A stretch of 64,000 nt of DNA from NCBI RefSeq assembly GCF_034190915.1, contig NW_026947488.1, positions 320,501-384,500 of the forward strand. Direction: 5' to 3'. The notes beneath the pieces are model-generated. The model worked only from the letters and a program-made list of their open reading frames with translations. It was not told the origin of the DNA and searched no databases. The position numbers were made by a program, and so were the translations under genes. Shown one piece after another: positions 47,646 through 58,202 of the stretch. Within the stretch, counting starts at the first letter, position 1. Each line of letters opens with the position of its first letter. The DNA comes from Cavia porcellus (taxonomy: Eukaryota; Chordata; Mammalia; Rodentia; Caviidae).

Positions 47646-48600
47646 AATAACTTCAAGTTTCTCATATATATACTGTATTTCTTTCCCTTGCCTAATTGCT
47701 CTAATGTTTCCAGTAGTGTGATGAATAGCAAAGGAGACAGTGCATAACCTTATCTTGCTCCCCATTTTAAGGGTAATGCATTCAGTTTTATCCTATTTAG
47801 TATGATTTGCTTATTGGTTTGTCATAAATATGATGTATGCTATTTAGGTGTGGTCACTCTACATCTGTTGTCTTCAGGGTTTTTAACATGAAAGGGTGTT
47901 GGATGTTATCAAATGCCTTTTCTGTGTCTATTGATCTGATCATAGGCTTTTGACTTAGCTCCTGTTTATGGGATGTATTACAATTATTGACTGGTATACA
48001 CTGAACCATCTTTGCATCACTGGAATGAAACCTACTTGACTACAATGTGTCTTGGTGACCTCTTTTTTTTCCATTATAATTATTCAGTGTTCTGGGACCT
48101 TCCTTGATGTTATGTTGAACTCTTTTCTCATATTTGGGAAGTTTATTGCTATGATTTCTACAGACATACTATAATTTCTTTTTTATTATGCTCTTGCTTT
48201 TCTCTTGTATTGGTTTTTTCATGGTCTTTCCTTCTCCATGGTCTTTTCCTCTTAATTTCTGTGCTTCTCTTAGTACATCTTAATAACTGACCATTTCAAA
48301 CATCCTATCATTTCAGATATGTCTATCTGATATCATTCTGAGGATGTTAAATCTTTGGGGAATTTGACATTGATGATTTCAACTCATTTGATAAAGTCTT
48401 CCAAATTTTTACTTATTTCCCCTGTATCCACTTTAGATAGCTTCAGTAATATTTCAGTGAACATTTGGTTCCTTTTCTCTTGGAGCTCATCTGATTTCTT
48501 CATCCTTCTCATAAACATTTTATAGAGTTCTGCTACCTGGTATTTGATTTCTTTTCCAATTATGTCCATTAGATATGCATTAGGAGACTTAGAAGACTTT
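47646..48600 (-). mobile_element. Old L1 fragments, antisense, unit 2
   Basis: Collinear with about 12,630-13,640. The complement of the RT segment (near 47,690-47,790) is followed by ORF1-like text (48,080-48,570). The minus-strand frame at 48,384-48,569 (IIGKEIKYQVAELYKMFMRR) resembles ORF1 coiled-coil sequence. Confidence 0.65.
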
Positions 48601-49655
48601 CAGAGTCTTCTTTAGCCTTGTCTTCCTGTGATCTGCTGTATGTATATCCATTTTTTATGGCCTCAGGAAATCTAGCTATTATCATAGAGGCAAAATCTGT
48701 TGTTATCCACTGCAATGCTACCTTAGCTATATTAGTAAATTCAGTGGCAACAATGACATCACATGTCAACTGGATACTGACAAACCCTATGAACCACTAT
48801 GACTTACTGAAGAATCTTAGACCACCATATATAAGCTTGTAAAAGTTCAGACAACTAATTTTTGCTGGATGTAGGCAGCAGTGCCAGAGGTCAAAAGTAC
48901 TGCCAGATTAGTGATGCTGGACCTTTCAGAGAGACCAAGTGTCCAAACTACAATCCAAATCCCACTTATTTATGGCAAAGTGACAATACCAACTCTATTT
49001 GTGCCATTATATGGGCTGCTGATGTGATACTAGGGTGACTTTGTATGCCAAAAGTGTGGGCTCCACATGACTGCAGTGGAATACATGCCTTAGGTTTGTT
49101 TCCCATGAACTAGACTAGCTGCATTACCCTTTTGTTTTACCCCCTTAATGATATTCTCCAAACCTGGCCTCTCTTAGTGAACTACAGGGTCATTGAAATT
49201 TATCATGTGATTCTCAAGGAAACCCAGGAGATCTCTATTTAACAGTCTCTCTTTCCAAGCCTGTCTTCCAAAGTTTTAACTCACCTGTTCTCTGTGGCAG
49301 AGTAAGCCCTTCAGTCCTGAAGCAAAACTCTCTTCCTGGGTGTTGGTCTCTTCTTCAGTCAGGTGGATATTTTCCTTGTCATTTCTGTTATCCTGTACTG
49401 AGGAGACTCCGGGAGAGTAGGTCCCAGCTACATTGGCTGGAGTGGGGCAATCAGGTCAGTTCAGGTCAGGGCTGGTCTTCCCTTGATGGGTACATGCACA
49501 CTTCACTTTTGTTGGTAATGGTGGCCAGAAGCAAGACACCCAGGCCTCTCTATGGCACTCTGGATGCCCCATTCTAGGGTGAGAATGGTCCCGTGATAGC
49601 AGCAGTGGCTGGTTATGGAGTCAAGTGGGTCAGTCCTTGGCTGTGGCCTCCACCT
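48601..49655. other. Duplicated non-satellite block, unit 2
   Basis: Paralog of about 13,660-14,720 ('cttcctgggtgttggtctc' at 49,333 and 14,404). No recognised gene. It could be the decayed 5' region of the antisense L1, which I cannot confirm. Confidence 0.45.
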
Positions 49656-51435
49656 ACCTGTAAACTAACCCTAACCCAAACCTCAAAATAACCCTAACTT
49701 TAACCATAAATGTAATCCTAACCATAGGTGGGACAGAGACATAGTCCTAGCCTTGACCCTACTCATATCCTTTGCCCCATCCCTACATTTACCCCTAAAG
49801 CTAACCTTAAATATAATCCTAACACTAGTGGAACAATTACTAAAGACTATCCCCAGCATTAGCTCTAGGTCCTGTCATTTCACTAACCTAAATAAACATA
49901 ACCCTCTGGATGGTGAAAACCCAGTCCAAGCATAGTTCAACCCCTATAATGAGCCCTAAATCCAGCACTAGACCAAAACCATTCTAACATTAAATCTACC
50001 ATAACCAAAACACAAATTTAGGTGAAGCACTTCTCTGAAACCTACATTGAGCAATTGCTCTAGTGCTAGTACTGGTTCCAAAATTAAATATAACCCTAAA
50101 GATATCTTCAACATGACTTTCGTGAAAATCTAATGGTAAACCTAACCCTAACCCAAAGGCTGGTATAAGACAAACACCAGACCTAGACGTAGGCCTAAAT
50201 CTAAACCTAAAACTCATCCTAAGCCTAAAGCTAAGTTTAAACCTACTCCTAGTGTAAATGTAACCTAACATCTATCACTAAAGCTAACACTACCACTATC
50301 AGGAGCCCTATAACTGGAAATAAGGCCTAAGAATAGCCCAGGAAATAAAACTAACTCTGATCCTAACAAAACCCTGGTAAAACATTAAACCTAAATCTAT
50401 TCCTTACTCTATTACCTTACTCTATTACTCTATTACTCTATTACCCAAGCCTAGAGCAAACCCTAAGGATACCACTGCAATGCCCTAGACCAAACCTTAA
50501 CACATCTCTAACCTCAACCTTAACCCTAATGTTAACCATATGGGAAACCTAACTCTATCTTTCCATTGAACCCTAGTTCTAAAGCTAATAATAACTTCAT
50601 GGAAACCTAAACATAAACCCAATTCTAAACCTAACTCTATTCCTGACTGTAATGTAACCCTGCACTGTCATGAAACCAAATCCTACTCAAATCATGGTGG
50701 AAAACTAGTGCTACCCCTAGCATCAACCCTCACACTATTGCTGCTTAAAACCTAGTCCAATTTTTATAGTAGCTCTGACACTACTCTTAAAACTAAACCT
50801 AATGAAACTCTCGGCCTGTACCTAACTCAGGTGATAGTCCTAGCCATAGCCCTGGCTGTAGGCCTAACACTAAAATGACACAAGTCTTAAAACTGTTGGG
50901 ACTCTAACGCTAACCATATCATTAAACCTAAAACTAAGCCCCATCCTGAACGCTAAACCTAACCCTGACCTTAACTCTAACCCTGCCACTAACCTGTCTT
51001 GCTGTCCTACTTTACTTTGGGGAAACTCTAATGCTAACCCTAACCCTAAAACTAACCTAAAACCTAACACTAATCCAAACCCTACATGTAGTCCTATCTC
51101 TAAATCTAACCCTAGCACTGACACCAATGCTACATCTTATCCTATCCTAGCCACATGGAAACGTAGCTCTACGTTTCCTTTTCCTATTGCTAGCCTCAGC
51201 CTTACCGTAACCCTAAGTATAACCTCAGTGGATTCATTGCTCGAACAATAACCATAACACTAACATTGAACAAATTCAAATTCTAACCTTAGTGGAAGAT
51301 TATTGATACCAAAGCACTAACACTGCCTTCACCCTAACCACACTACGTTCACACTCGCCACTGGTTCTAACGCTACACCTACACCTAGTTTGAGTGTTAG
51401 CACTGTACATAACCCTAAATAAATTAAACCAAGTG
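49656..51435 (+). repeat. Degenerate CCCTAA array, unit 2
   Basis: Paralog of 14,721-16,520. Includes a local 10-bp-period tract ('tactctattac' units) at about 50,404-50,445. The C-rich strand is on +. Confidence 0.9.
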
Positions 51436-51618
51436 CAGTGATGGCAAACGTTTCGGAGATAAGTACACAAACTGCGATTTAAAACCCAGCTATTTATCAC
51501 AAAGTGCAGACACTGCAATTAATCTGAATGCTGAGGTTTTATATTTATACATTTATACATTAATATTTTTTGTGTTAAAAGAAAAATTCATTCAAAAGTC
51601 GTAGGTTTGCCACCACTG
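51436..51618. mobile_element. hAT-like MITE, best-preserved copy (unit 2)
   Basis: 183 bp with clear terminal inverted repeats: left CAGTGATGGCAAACG, right the complement of CAGTGGTGGCAAACC. The CAGTG start is typical of hAT elements. The 8 bp on the two sides ('accaagtg' and 'gcctcctg') do not match, so no target duplication survives. It has no coding capacity. Copies are at 16,521 and 32,142. Confidence 0.78.
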
Positions 51619-53640
51619 GCCTCCTGGTGGAAATCTAATTGTACTACAACCATTACCATAATCATAACCATTACTTTGTAGACCTCTAGCTATAGAGCTG
51701 CTTCTACTCCAAGTCCTATCTAGAGCTTCAGCCCTAACCTATCCATAATCACAAGATAATCTTCATGAAACAAAATATCTAACACTAACCCTATGCCTAA
51801 ATCTGGATAAACTCTAATCTTATCTCCAGCAATAGTCCAGCAATAATCTGAACTCGACTACAACATAAAATTCTGGTACAATCTAACATTAAAGCTAAAT
51901 CTAAATAAAACCTTAACTCTAATCCTAGCTGTAACTCTAATCATAACAATAACGGAGCTCAAAACTATTCCTAGTCCTAGCCTAACTCTAGACCTAGCAC
52001 AAACATTAACCATAACCATAAACCAAAATAGAAACTGAAGCCAAAACCTTGTCATAATCCTGGTGAAACAAAAACTCAACCTTAACTCTAAATGTAACCA
52101 TAAACATTGTGAAACCTATCTCTGGACTAACCCTAGTGCTATTTCTAGCCATAGACCTAGTACCTAAAATTATCACTACTCCAAAACTTAAACATACACC
52201 TAACCCCAGCACTAATAGAGGTCCTAGACCTAGCTTTAAATCAAACCTTACTTTTACTCTTGTGGAACACTAAACCTAATCTTAACCCTAACACCAACCT
52301 AAACTCTAACAGTAATCCTAACTGTCATGGAACTAATTCTAACTGTCATAGAACTAATCTTAACTGTCAAGTTGTAAAGTTAATCCAATACCTTAAACTT
52401 AATCCTAACCCCAAACCTAAACCTAGCCCTGATAGAACCACAGCACTAGTGATGGCCTTGGCCTTAGTCCTGCTTTTGTAATCCAAACACTAGGCATAGC
52501 CAGAGCCCTAAGCCTGCACTAGAATGATCACTAAACCAAAAGCTAACATTAACCTTCATGGAACCCTAATTGTAAACCTTATCATAATCCTAAACTCCTT
52601 AAACCTAACATTGATATTAATTATAACCCTAACAAGATAATCCTACCCAAATTTAAACTTTAGGGGAATTCTACACCTAAACTTAATCCTAACTATAATC
52701 CAAAAGCAAGCACTAAGCTTCATTATAACCTTAAGGATAACTCTAGTTCAAGCCTAACCCTCATCACTAAACCTATACCTAACCTTAGCAATAACACTAA
52801 CCCTAAACTTTATGCTGATCCTAATGATAATGCTCAACATAACTCTTTCCTTAACACTACTAGAATCCTAAACCTAAATATGACCAGAACTCTAGCCTTA
52901 ACAGTAACAACTATCACTACCCTCTCCTTAATCCTAATCCTAGTGGAACACTAAACTTAATCTTAGTCCTAACTTTATTGATATCTTTAAAACTAATATT
53001 AACAGTGATACGAACACTAAGCCTAATCGTAGACTTTCACTCTAACATTAGTCCAAGGCTTGGATGTAATCCTATCACCAAACTGAATCTGGGAACTACC
53101 ACTAACCTAGGTCAAATCCTACCATAAACATGGTGGAACCGTAGACCTACTGCTATCACTATTACCTGTTCTAGCCCTAACCCTAAACCTAATTTTGGCA
53201 GAATCATAACCCTGATGTAAATCTTAACCTTAACTTGAATTCTATTTTGAAACCTTAACCTAAATTCTGATCCAAATGTTGATAAGACTCTTCTGTGTTC
53301 TCCTATCCCCTTCCCTATTCATAACTCTATCCCTATCCCTACACCTACCCCTAGGCCTTCTCCCTAACCCTAGGACTATCATCCAGGCAAACACTAATTC
53401 TAGTGATAACAGTAAACCTGGTGGAACCCTAAATGTTAACTTAACTCTAACCCTAACCTTAAACCTAACAATCCACATGCTGGAATGCTAAATATAACAA
53501 GGAAAACCTCTAACTATAACACTAAACTGTTCTCGCTCTAATCTGAACACAGCAAGAATTCTAAACCTACAACTAACTCTAACCCTAGCCTTAACGATAG
53601 GTTTAAACCTATACTTAAACCAAAACTTAGTCCTCGCCTG
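51619..53640 (+). repeat. Degenerate CCCTAA array, unit 2, continued
   Basis: Paralog of 16,702-18,075 up to about 53,010, then about 0.6 kb more array that unit 1 lacks. A three-fold repeat of about 24 bp ('aactgtcatggaactaattct') lies at 52,318-52,372. Confidence 0.88.
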
Positions 53641-53741
53641 AGCCTTAGTGAAAGACCAGAAGGTACCCACTCTGGTGAACAAATCATCTCCCAGACCTAT
53701 GCAAGCAAGCAGGACATTTCTGGACCTTCCTGAACCCTAAG

Positions 53742-53810
53742 GTGTGCTTCACTAATGGAAGTAGCTTTGTCCAAGGAGGACATCAAAAGGCAGGTTATGC
53801 AGTTGTCAGT
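53742..53810 (+). pseudogene. ERV RNase H fragment
   Basis: The frame from 53,742 reads VCFTNGSSFVQGGHQKAGYA, matching the first catalytic segment of retroviral RNase H. The position normally occupied by the first catalytic Asp (T-D-G-S) is Asn here. The frame soon ends. Present only in unit 2, because unit 1 lacks this part. Confidence 0.8.
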
Positions 53811-55000
53811 CCACAACAGTTCACTGAGTATTGCAATCCCAAATATTGAGTATGGTAATCCAAGTTTTTTAATACCTTTATTACTCTTCCTCACAATCCA
53901 AAAAGTTATGTTTATAACCCATTGAGATGTTATTAGAATCTCAGCAAGTTAATTTTAATTTTAATCTATTACCAAAGGGTCCTAAATTCAATCGTCATGA
54001 GGATATCCACACAAAGGCCCTGATTCTAGGTCTCTCTCAGAATTTATCGTCTTGTGAAGAAAGGGGTGACTCGAGGATGAGTGACAATGAAGAGCTTGGA
54101 AACTATATGAGTAACTTGAGCTGGCTAGTTAGGCAGTAAAAAAAAGCATCTTTGCAAAATGTAGAGATAGTGTTATAAATTTGCATAATTTAATTAAGAT
54201 AGCAACAAAATAGTTTTTGGAGGCTGCTGTTTATGCTTACATATTTTACAGAGAGCACTATTCAAGGAAACAGTAGACTCTCTGATGACTTTAGAGGTTA
54301 CAGACCAATACCTTGGCTAGCTTTATCTATAATGCATAGAGCTATTAAAGAAATGAATGCCATAGTAAGCTCTGTATATATCAGTATAAAAAAATAAGTC
54401 TTGATATAATCAAAGTTGTGGCAATTGTTCTACATTAAAGAGTCAAATTGTCTCCCACAATTGAGGCCAAAACCTTTACACGAGGGATCTCTGATCAAAA
54501 AGCAAATCCTGTACTTCTTCCTTGGGCACTGACATTTTTAAAAAGCAGGAAAACTAAGTACCTGTACAGACTCCAAATGCGCTTTTCTATATGCCCATGC
54601 AGTCATTTGGAAAAAAGAGGACTTCCTAATAATAACCAATCACCTATACAGCACAAAAAGGCAATTCTACAACCTCTAGAGGTAGTTCTAACTTCTTAAA
54701 CAGGTCACTATTATGCATTGTAAAGGACACCAAAGACACATGTCTAAAGTCTAAAGTGTCATTGGGTAATGAAAAGGCTCACAGGGAGAAAAAGGTCAGC
54801 ATTCACACCCTCAAAACCTTAGCCTTATTCCCAGTTCCTGAGAAGCCACTAAAATCATTCTATAATCTCAAGAAATACACAGGGACCTTAGAATAAGGGG
54901 GAATTAAAAAGGGACTTTAGTGGCATAAAGAAAATCAAGTGGACTTTCTTGATGGACACAGTGGAAGATTATATTATATTTTGGAGCCTATTATTTGTCT

Positions 55001-55024
55001 ATTAATTAATTAATTAATTAATTT
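55001..55024 (+). repeat. (ATTA)n microsatellite
   Basis: Six near-perfect ATTA units just before an antisense ID SINE. Absent at the paralogous place near 19,240. Confidence 0.9.
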
Positions 55025-55118
55025 GTTTACTTGGTTGTTTAAATTTTATACCAGGAATAATCTCAAGACCTTGCACTTGCCAAATAGGCAATTTTGCCAC
55101 TGTACTATATCTCTAGCC
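55025..55118 (-). repeat. ID-like SINE, antisense, unit 2
   Basis: 'taccaggaataatctcaag', 'gcacttgccaaataggc' and 'actatatctctagcc' form the complement of a decayed ID. Orthologous by position to 19,246-19,345. Confidence 0.7.
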
Positions 55119-56168
55119 TCCACAGTGGAAGACTATAAAACAGACTGATGATTCTTTCCATATGGGAAGTGAAGTTATAGTAGAAATTGCTCACACCATT
55201 TTTCCCAGAACAAGGATGAGCAGCAGTCACTTGACAGGCCAGCACAAGTTGCCCATTCTGTGCCTACCACTGGCCAGCTCATCTCCTCTGTTAGAGCCAG
55301 TACTGAGAAGGACATAACTTGGGGAGGAATGGAAACCAGATGTCACACACATGCCAAAACCTGGACCCCAATAAACAGTTTACAGTTTAGCCTGAGGTTT
55401 TCCCTACCCATTCAGAAAAGGATAGAGAGATATTCAAGGTGTTATTCAAAGAAATCATTACCCAGTTTGGATTTCCCAGGTCCTTCAAAATGGGAATGAG
55501 CCTTCTTTTACTTCTTAGGTAAATCAGAAGGTGGCTATGGACTTTAGAATAAACTATCATCTCCATTTGAATTACAAGGAGACTACAATGTTTTGGAAAA
55601 GTTAAAAGAGCCAGCAAGATCCTAAAGTGAGCTCTGCCAACACTGTGCCAAGAAACATCTGAGTCTTGTCTCCAATTAATGCCAATAGTCTTCATGAGAG
55701 TTGTAAATCACCAAAATGGGGCTTACTACTAGTCTGTTTTAAGTATTAATGGGATGCCTTTTCTGTCATATGAGGTGATACTACACAGAGAACATGAGAT
55801 GCTTACAATATCTTATTCATTTAGGTCAAGTACAATAGACCATCCAGCTGCGTAGATGGCCAGACCTTCACCCAGAGGGATGCCTAAGCATGTGGAGACT
55901 AGTGCCTTCTTAGAGTATGGAAAGAAGGGACTCCTGCAGAGAAATTAAAACAAAAATGGAATGAGCATTTTTATTCACAATATCCACACCCACTGCAGTA
56001 AAAGTGCCAAAGACAAATAACTGGATCCAACATTCAAGAATAAAATGACCCTCACTTGAATTGTCTAAAGAAAAGACAACCCAGAAAACTCTCTGGAAAA
56101 ATTCTGACATTTCTTTAGTGCAAGATTGCAGTAGTGCTCTGAGTACATGTAAGTAAAGGGGGTCTTGC

Positions 56169-56182
56169 TAAATCAGTGCCTC
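56169..56182 (+). repeat. Target-site duplication, left copy, of the large L1
   Basis: TAAATCAGTGCCTC, repeated exactly at 63,256-63,269. The unit-1 paralog at about 20,484-20,506 has the site once, in the same flanking text ('ggtcttgcta' before, 'ttgggttctca' after). Confidence 0.97.
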
Positions 56183-56183
56183 G

Positions 56184-56443
56184 ACTATCAGCCTAGCCCA
56201 GCCTGTTTTGCTGCCGTGCCTGGCCATCGGTGTGCAGAGGAGGAGCTGGGCAGATATGGGGTGCCCTCATCGGCCTCTCTGCGTGTCTGGAGGACTCTGG
56301 ATATCTCCACCCAGACTGTTGGAGTCCCCCCAGGCTTCCAGGTGCAGTGAAGGGGAGAGGTGGGTTTGAGGCTTCCACATCAGGCTCCCCATTCCAGTTA
56401 CACTTGGAGAACTGCTGAGCTCCCGAGGGGTGGGCCGGCCCAC
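56184..56443 (+). promoter_or_regulatory. L1 5' UTR promoter monomer 1 (260 bp)
   Basis: Starts 'actatcagcctagcccagcc' and ends 'gtgggccggcccac'. GC-rich with CpGs. Monomeric promoters of this kind drive transcription of mouse L1 families (A, Tf, Gf); promoter function here is inferred by analogy. Positioned exactly at the insertion boundary apart from one extra G at 56,183. Confidence 0.85.
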
Positions 56444-56703
56444 ACTATCAGCCTAGCCCAGCCTGTTTTGCTGCTGCGCCTGGCCATCGGTGTGCAGAGG
56501 AGGAGCTGGGCAGAGCTGGGGTGCACTCATCAGCCTCTCTGCGTGTCTGGAGGACTCTGGATATCTCCGCCCAGACTGTTGGAGTCCCCCCAGGCTTCCA
56601 GGTGCAGTGAAGGGGAGAGGTGGGTTTGAGGCTTCCACATCAGCCTCCCCATTCCGGTTACACTTGGAGAACTGCTGAGCTCCCGACAGGTGGGCCGGCC
56701 CAC
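56444..56703 (+). promoter_or_regulatory. L1 5' UTR promoter monomer 2 (260 bp)
   Basis: Exactly 260 bp after monomer 1 and differing by only a few per cent (for example 'ctgctgcgcc' against 'ctgccgtgcc'). Open frames on both strands of this repeat (such as 56,453-56,638 minus) mirror each other between monomers and are not genes. Confidence 0.85.
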
Positions 56704-57129
56704 ACTATTAGCCGAGCCCAGCCTGTTTTGCGGCCACGCCTAGCCATCAGTGTACAGAGGAGGAGCTGGGCGGATCTGGGGTGCCTGCATCGGCCTCTCC
56801 GTGTGTCTGGAGGACTGTGGATATCTCTGCAAGCAGGGAGGGTCCACAGGTTCCTGAGGCACCGCGGCCTGTGGTGAGTACCCTAACCCGGCTGCGATTG
56901 AAGAACTGTGGAGCTCCCAAGGGGCAGGTGGGAGCACAGTGTCCCTCAGGCCCAGCTTGTCTGGAACTGCGGAGTTCTGAGCAGGCAGAGGAGGGCCACT
57001 GGTTCTGTAGGCCCAATGGCTTGGGGTAGCGCGGAGCCAGAGTCTCAGTAGCTCCAAACATAGAAGGGGATTTTCAACAGATCCTGAGGAAGCTTTCAAA
57101 TAACACTTGAAACACAGAAATATAGGAAA
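56704..57129 (+). promoter_or_regulatory. L1 5' UTR: partial third monomer and non-repeated leader
   Basis: Monomer 3 runs from 'actattagccgagccc' to about 56,826 ('ggatatctctgc'), more diverged, and then gives way to about 300 bp of unique leader up to the ORF1 start. The leader contains a few CpGs and ends in an A-rich stretch ('aaacacagaaatataggaaa'). Confidence 0.8.
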
Positions 57130-58183
57130 ATGACAAAACGAAAGACCAAATTACAACCTCAAACCTCCAGCCCATCTCAAGAAACCCTAGGAGCGATGTA
57201 TATAGAAGAAAATATATGCCATCCACCTCAAATATCAGACACAATAGCTACTGAAATTGACAAGCAACTCCAGGAAGCTTTAAAGAAATTCAAACTCAAA
57301 ATAATCTCCCAGATAAAAGAAGAAATGATAAAAGAAATGAAAGAGATTCTAAATATATCTAAAGAAAACACAGATAAAAAAATTGGAGGAACTAAACAAA
57401 AAGACAGAATCCCTAGACGAGCAATATAAGAAACAAACAGAATACATAATGCAGATGCACAGAGATATACAGGAAATAAAAAACTCCACTGAAAGTTGTA
57501 AAAACCACCTTAATGAAAGTGAAGATAGAATTTCAGACCTTGAAGACAGGATTGTAGCTAGTGAACAGGAAAGGAAAGATCTTTTGAAAATAACAAGCAA
57601 TCAGGAAACAACAATTCAACAACTGCAAGACGATGCAAAGAATAATAACATAAGAATGATAGGGATTAATGAAACAGAGGGAGACAACATGAAGGATGTC
57701 AGGAGGATATTTAGAGAAGTAATAGCTGAAAATTTCCCAAGCATGAGATCAGAAACTGACATCAGGATCAGTGAAGCATATAGAACTCCAAATAGTCATA
57801 ACCAAAATAAAACTACACCCAGACTTATAATAATCACCATCCCAGAAATCCAACACAAGTATAGATTATTAAAAGCTGTCAGAGAGAAAAGACAGATCAC
57901 TTATAAAGGAAAACCTATCAGAATCACAGCAGACTTCTCAGCACAAACGATAAAGTCAAGAAGAGCATGGAGTGAAGTATTCCAGATCCTAAAGCAAAAT
58001 GATTTCCAACCAAGACTGAAATATCCTGCAAAACTATCATTCAAAATAGATGGTGAAATACGATACTTCCATGACAAAGAACAGCTGAAGAACTTCATGA
58101 ACACCAAACCAACCCTGCAAAAAATATTGAAAGACAGTTTAGATACACAAAGGAAAAAACCACTAAGCAAAGCAAATAATTAA
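57130..58183 (+). pseudogene. L1 ORF1 (RNA-binding chaperone), one frameshift
   Basis: About 350 codons, usual for L1 ORF1p, a trimeric RNA-binding protein that coats L1 RNA in cytoplasmic particles. It starts MTKRKTKLQ. Residues about 35-165 are heptad-rich and Lys/Glu-rich (coiled coil). An RRM-like part starts near residue 168 ('NNIRMIGINETEGDN'). The C-terminal domain holds RQITYKGKPIRITADFSAQT. The frame breaks in the seven-A run at 57,376-57,382 (residues 83-84): the first 82 or so codons are in one frame and the rest (open from 57,383 to the TAA at 58,181) in the next, as if one A were gained. ORF2 follows after 19 bp. Confidence 0.93.
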
Positions 58184-58202
58184 ACAGAACAGAAAGATAA
58201 AG

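Larger units (their letters stand above)
53641..56182 (+). mobile_element. ERV pol-region remnant, unit 2 copy (left of the L1)
   Basis: Starts with sequence encoding an RNase H-like segment, then runs collinear with unit 1 from 54,059 ('aaaggggtgactcgagg' with 'aagaggtgactagagg' at 18,077). The integrase-like part is at about 55,385-55,500, with stops and indels. The young L1 interrupts it at 56,182 and the remnant resumes at 63,270. Confidence 0.75.

Noticed and set aside
56193..56678. Opposed ORFs of 61-89 codons in the L1 5' UTR
   Set aside because: They recur at the 260-bp monomer period on both strands and reflect GC-rich repeated sequence, not separate proteins.
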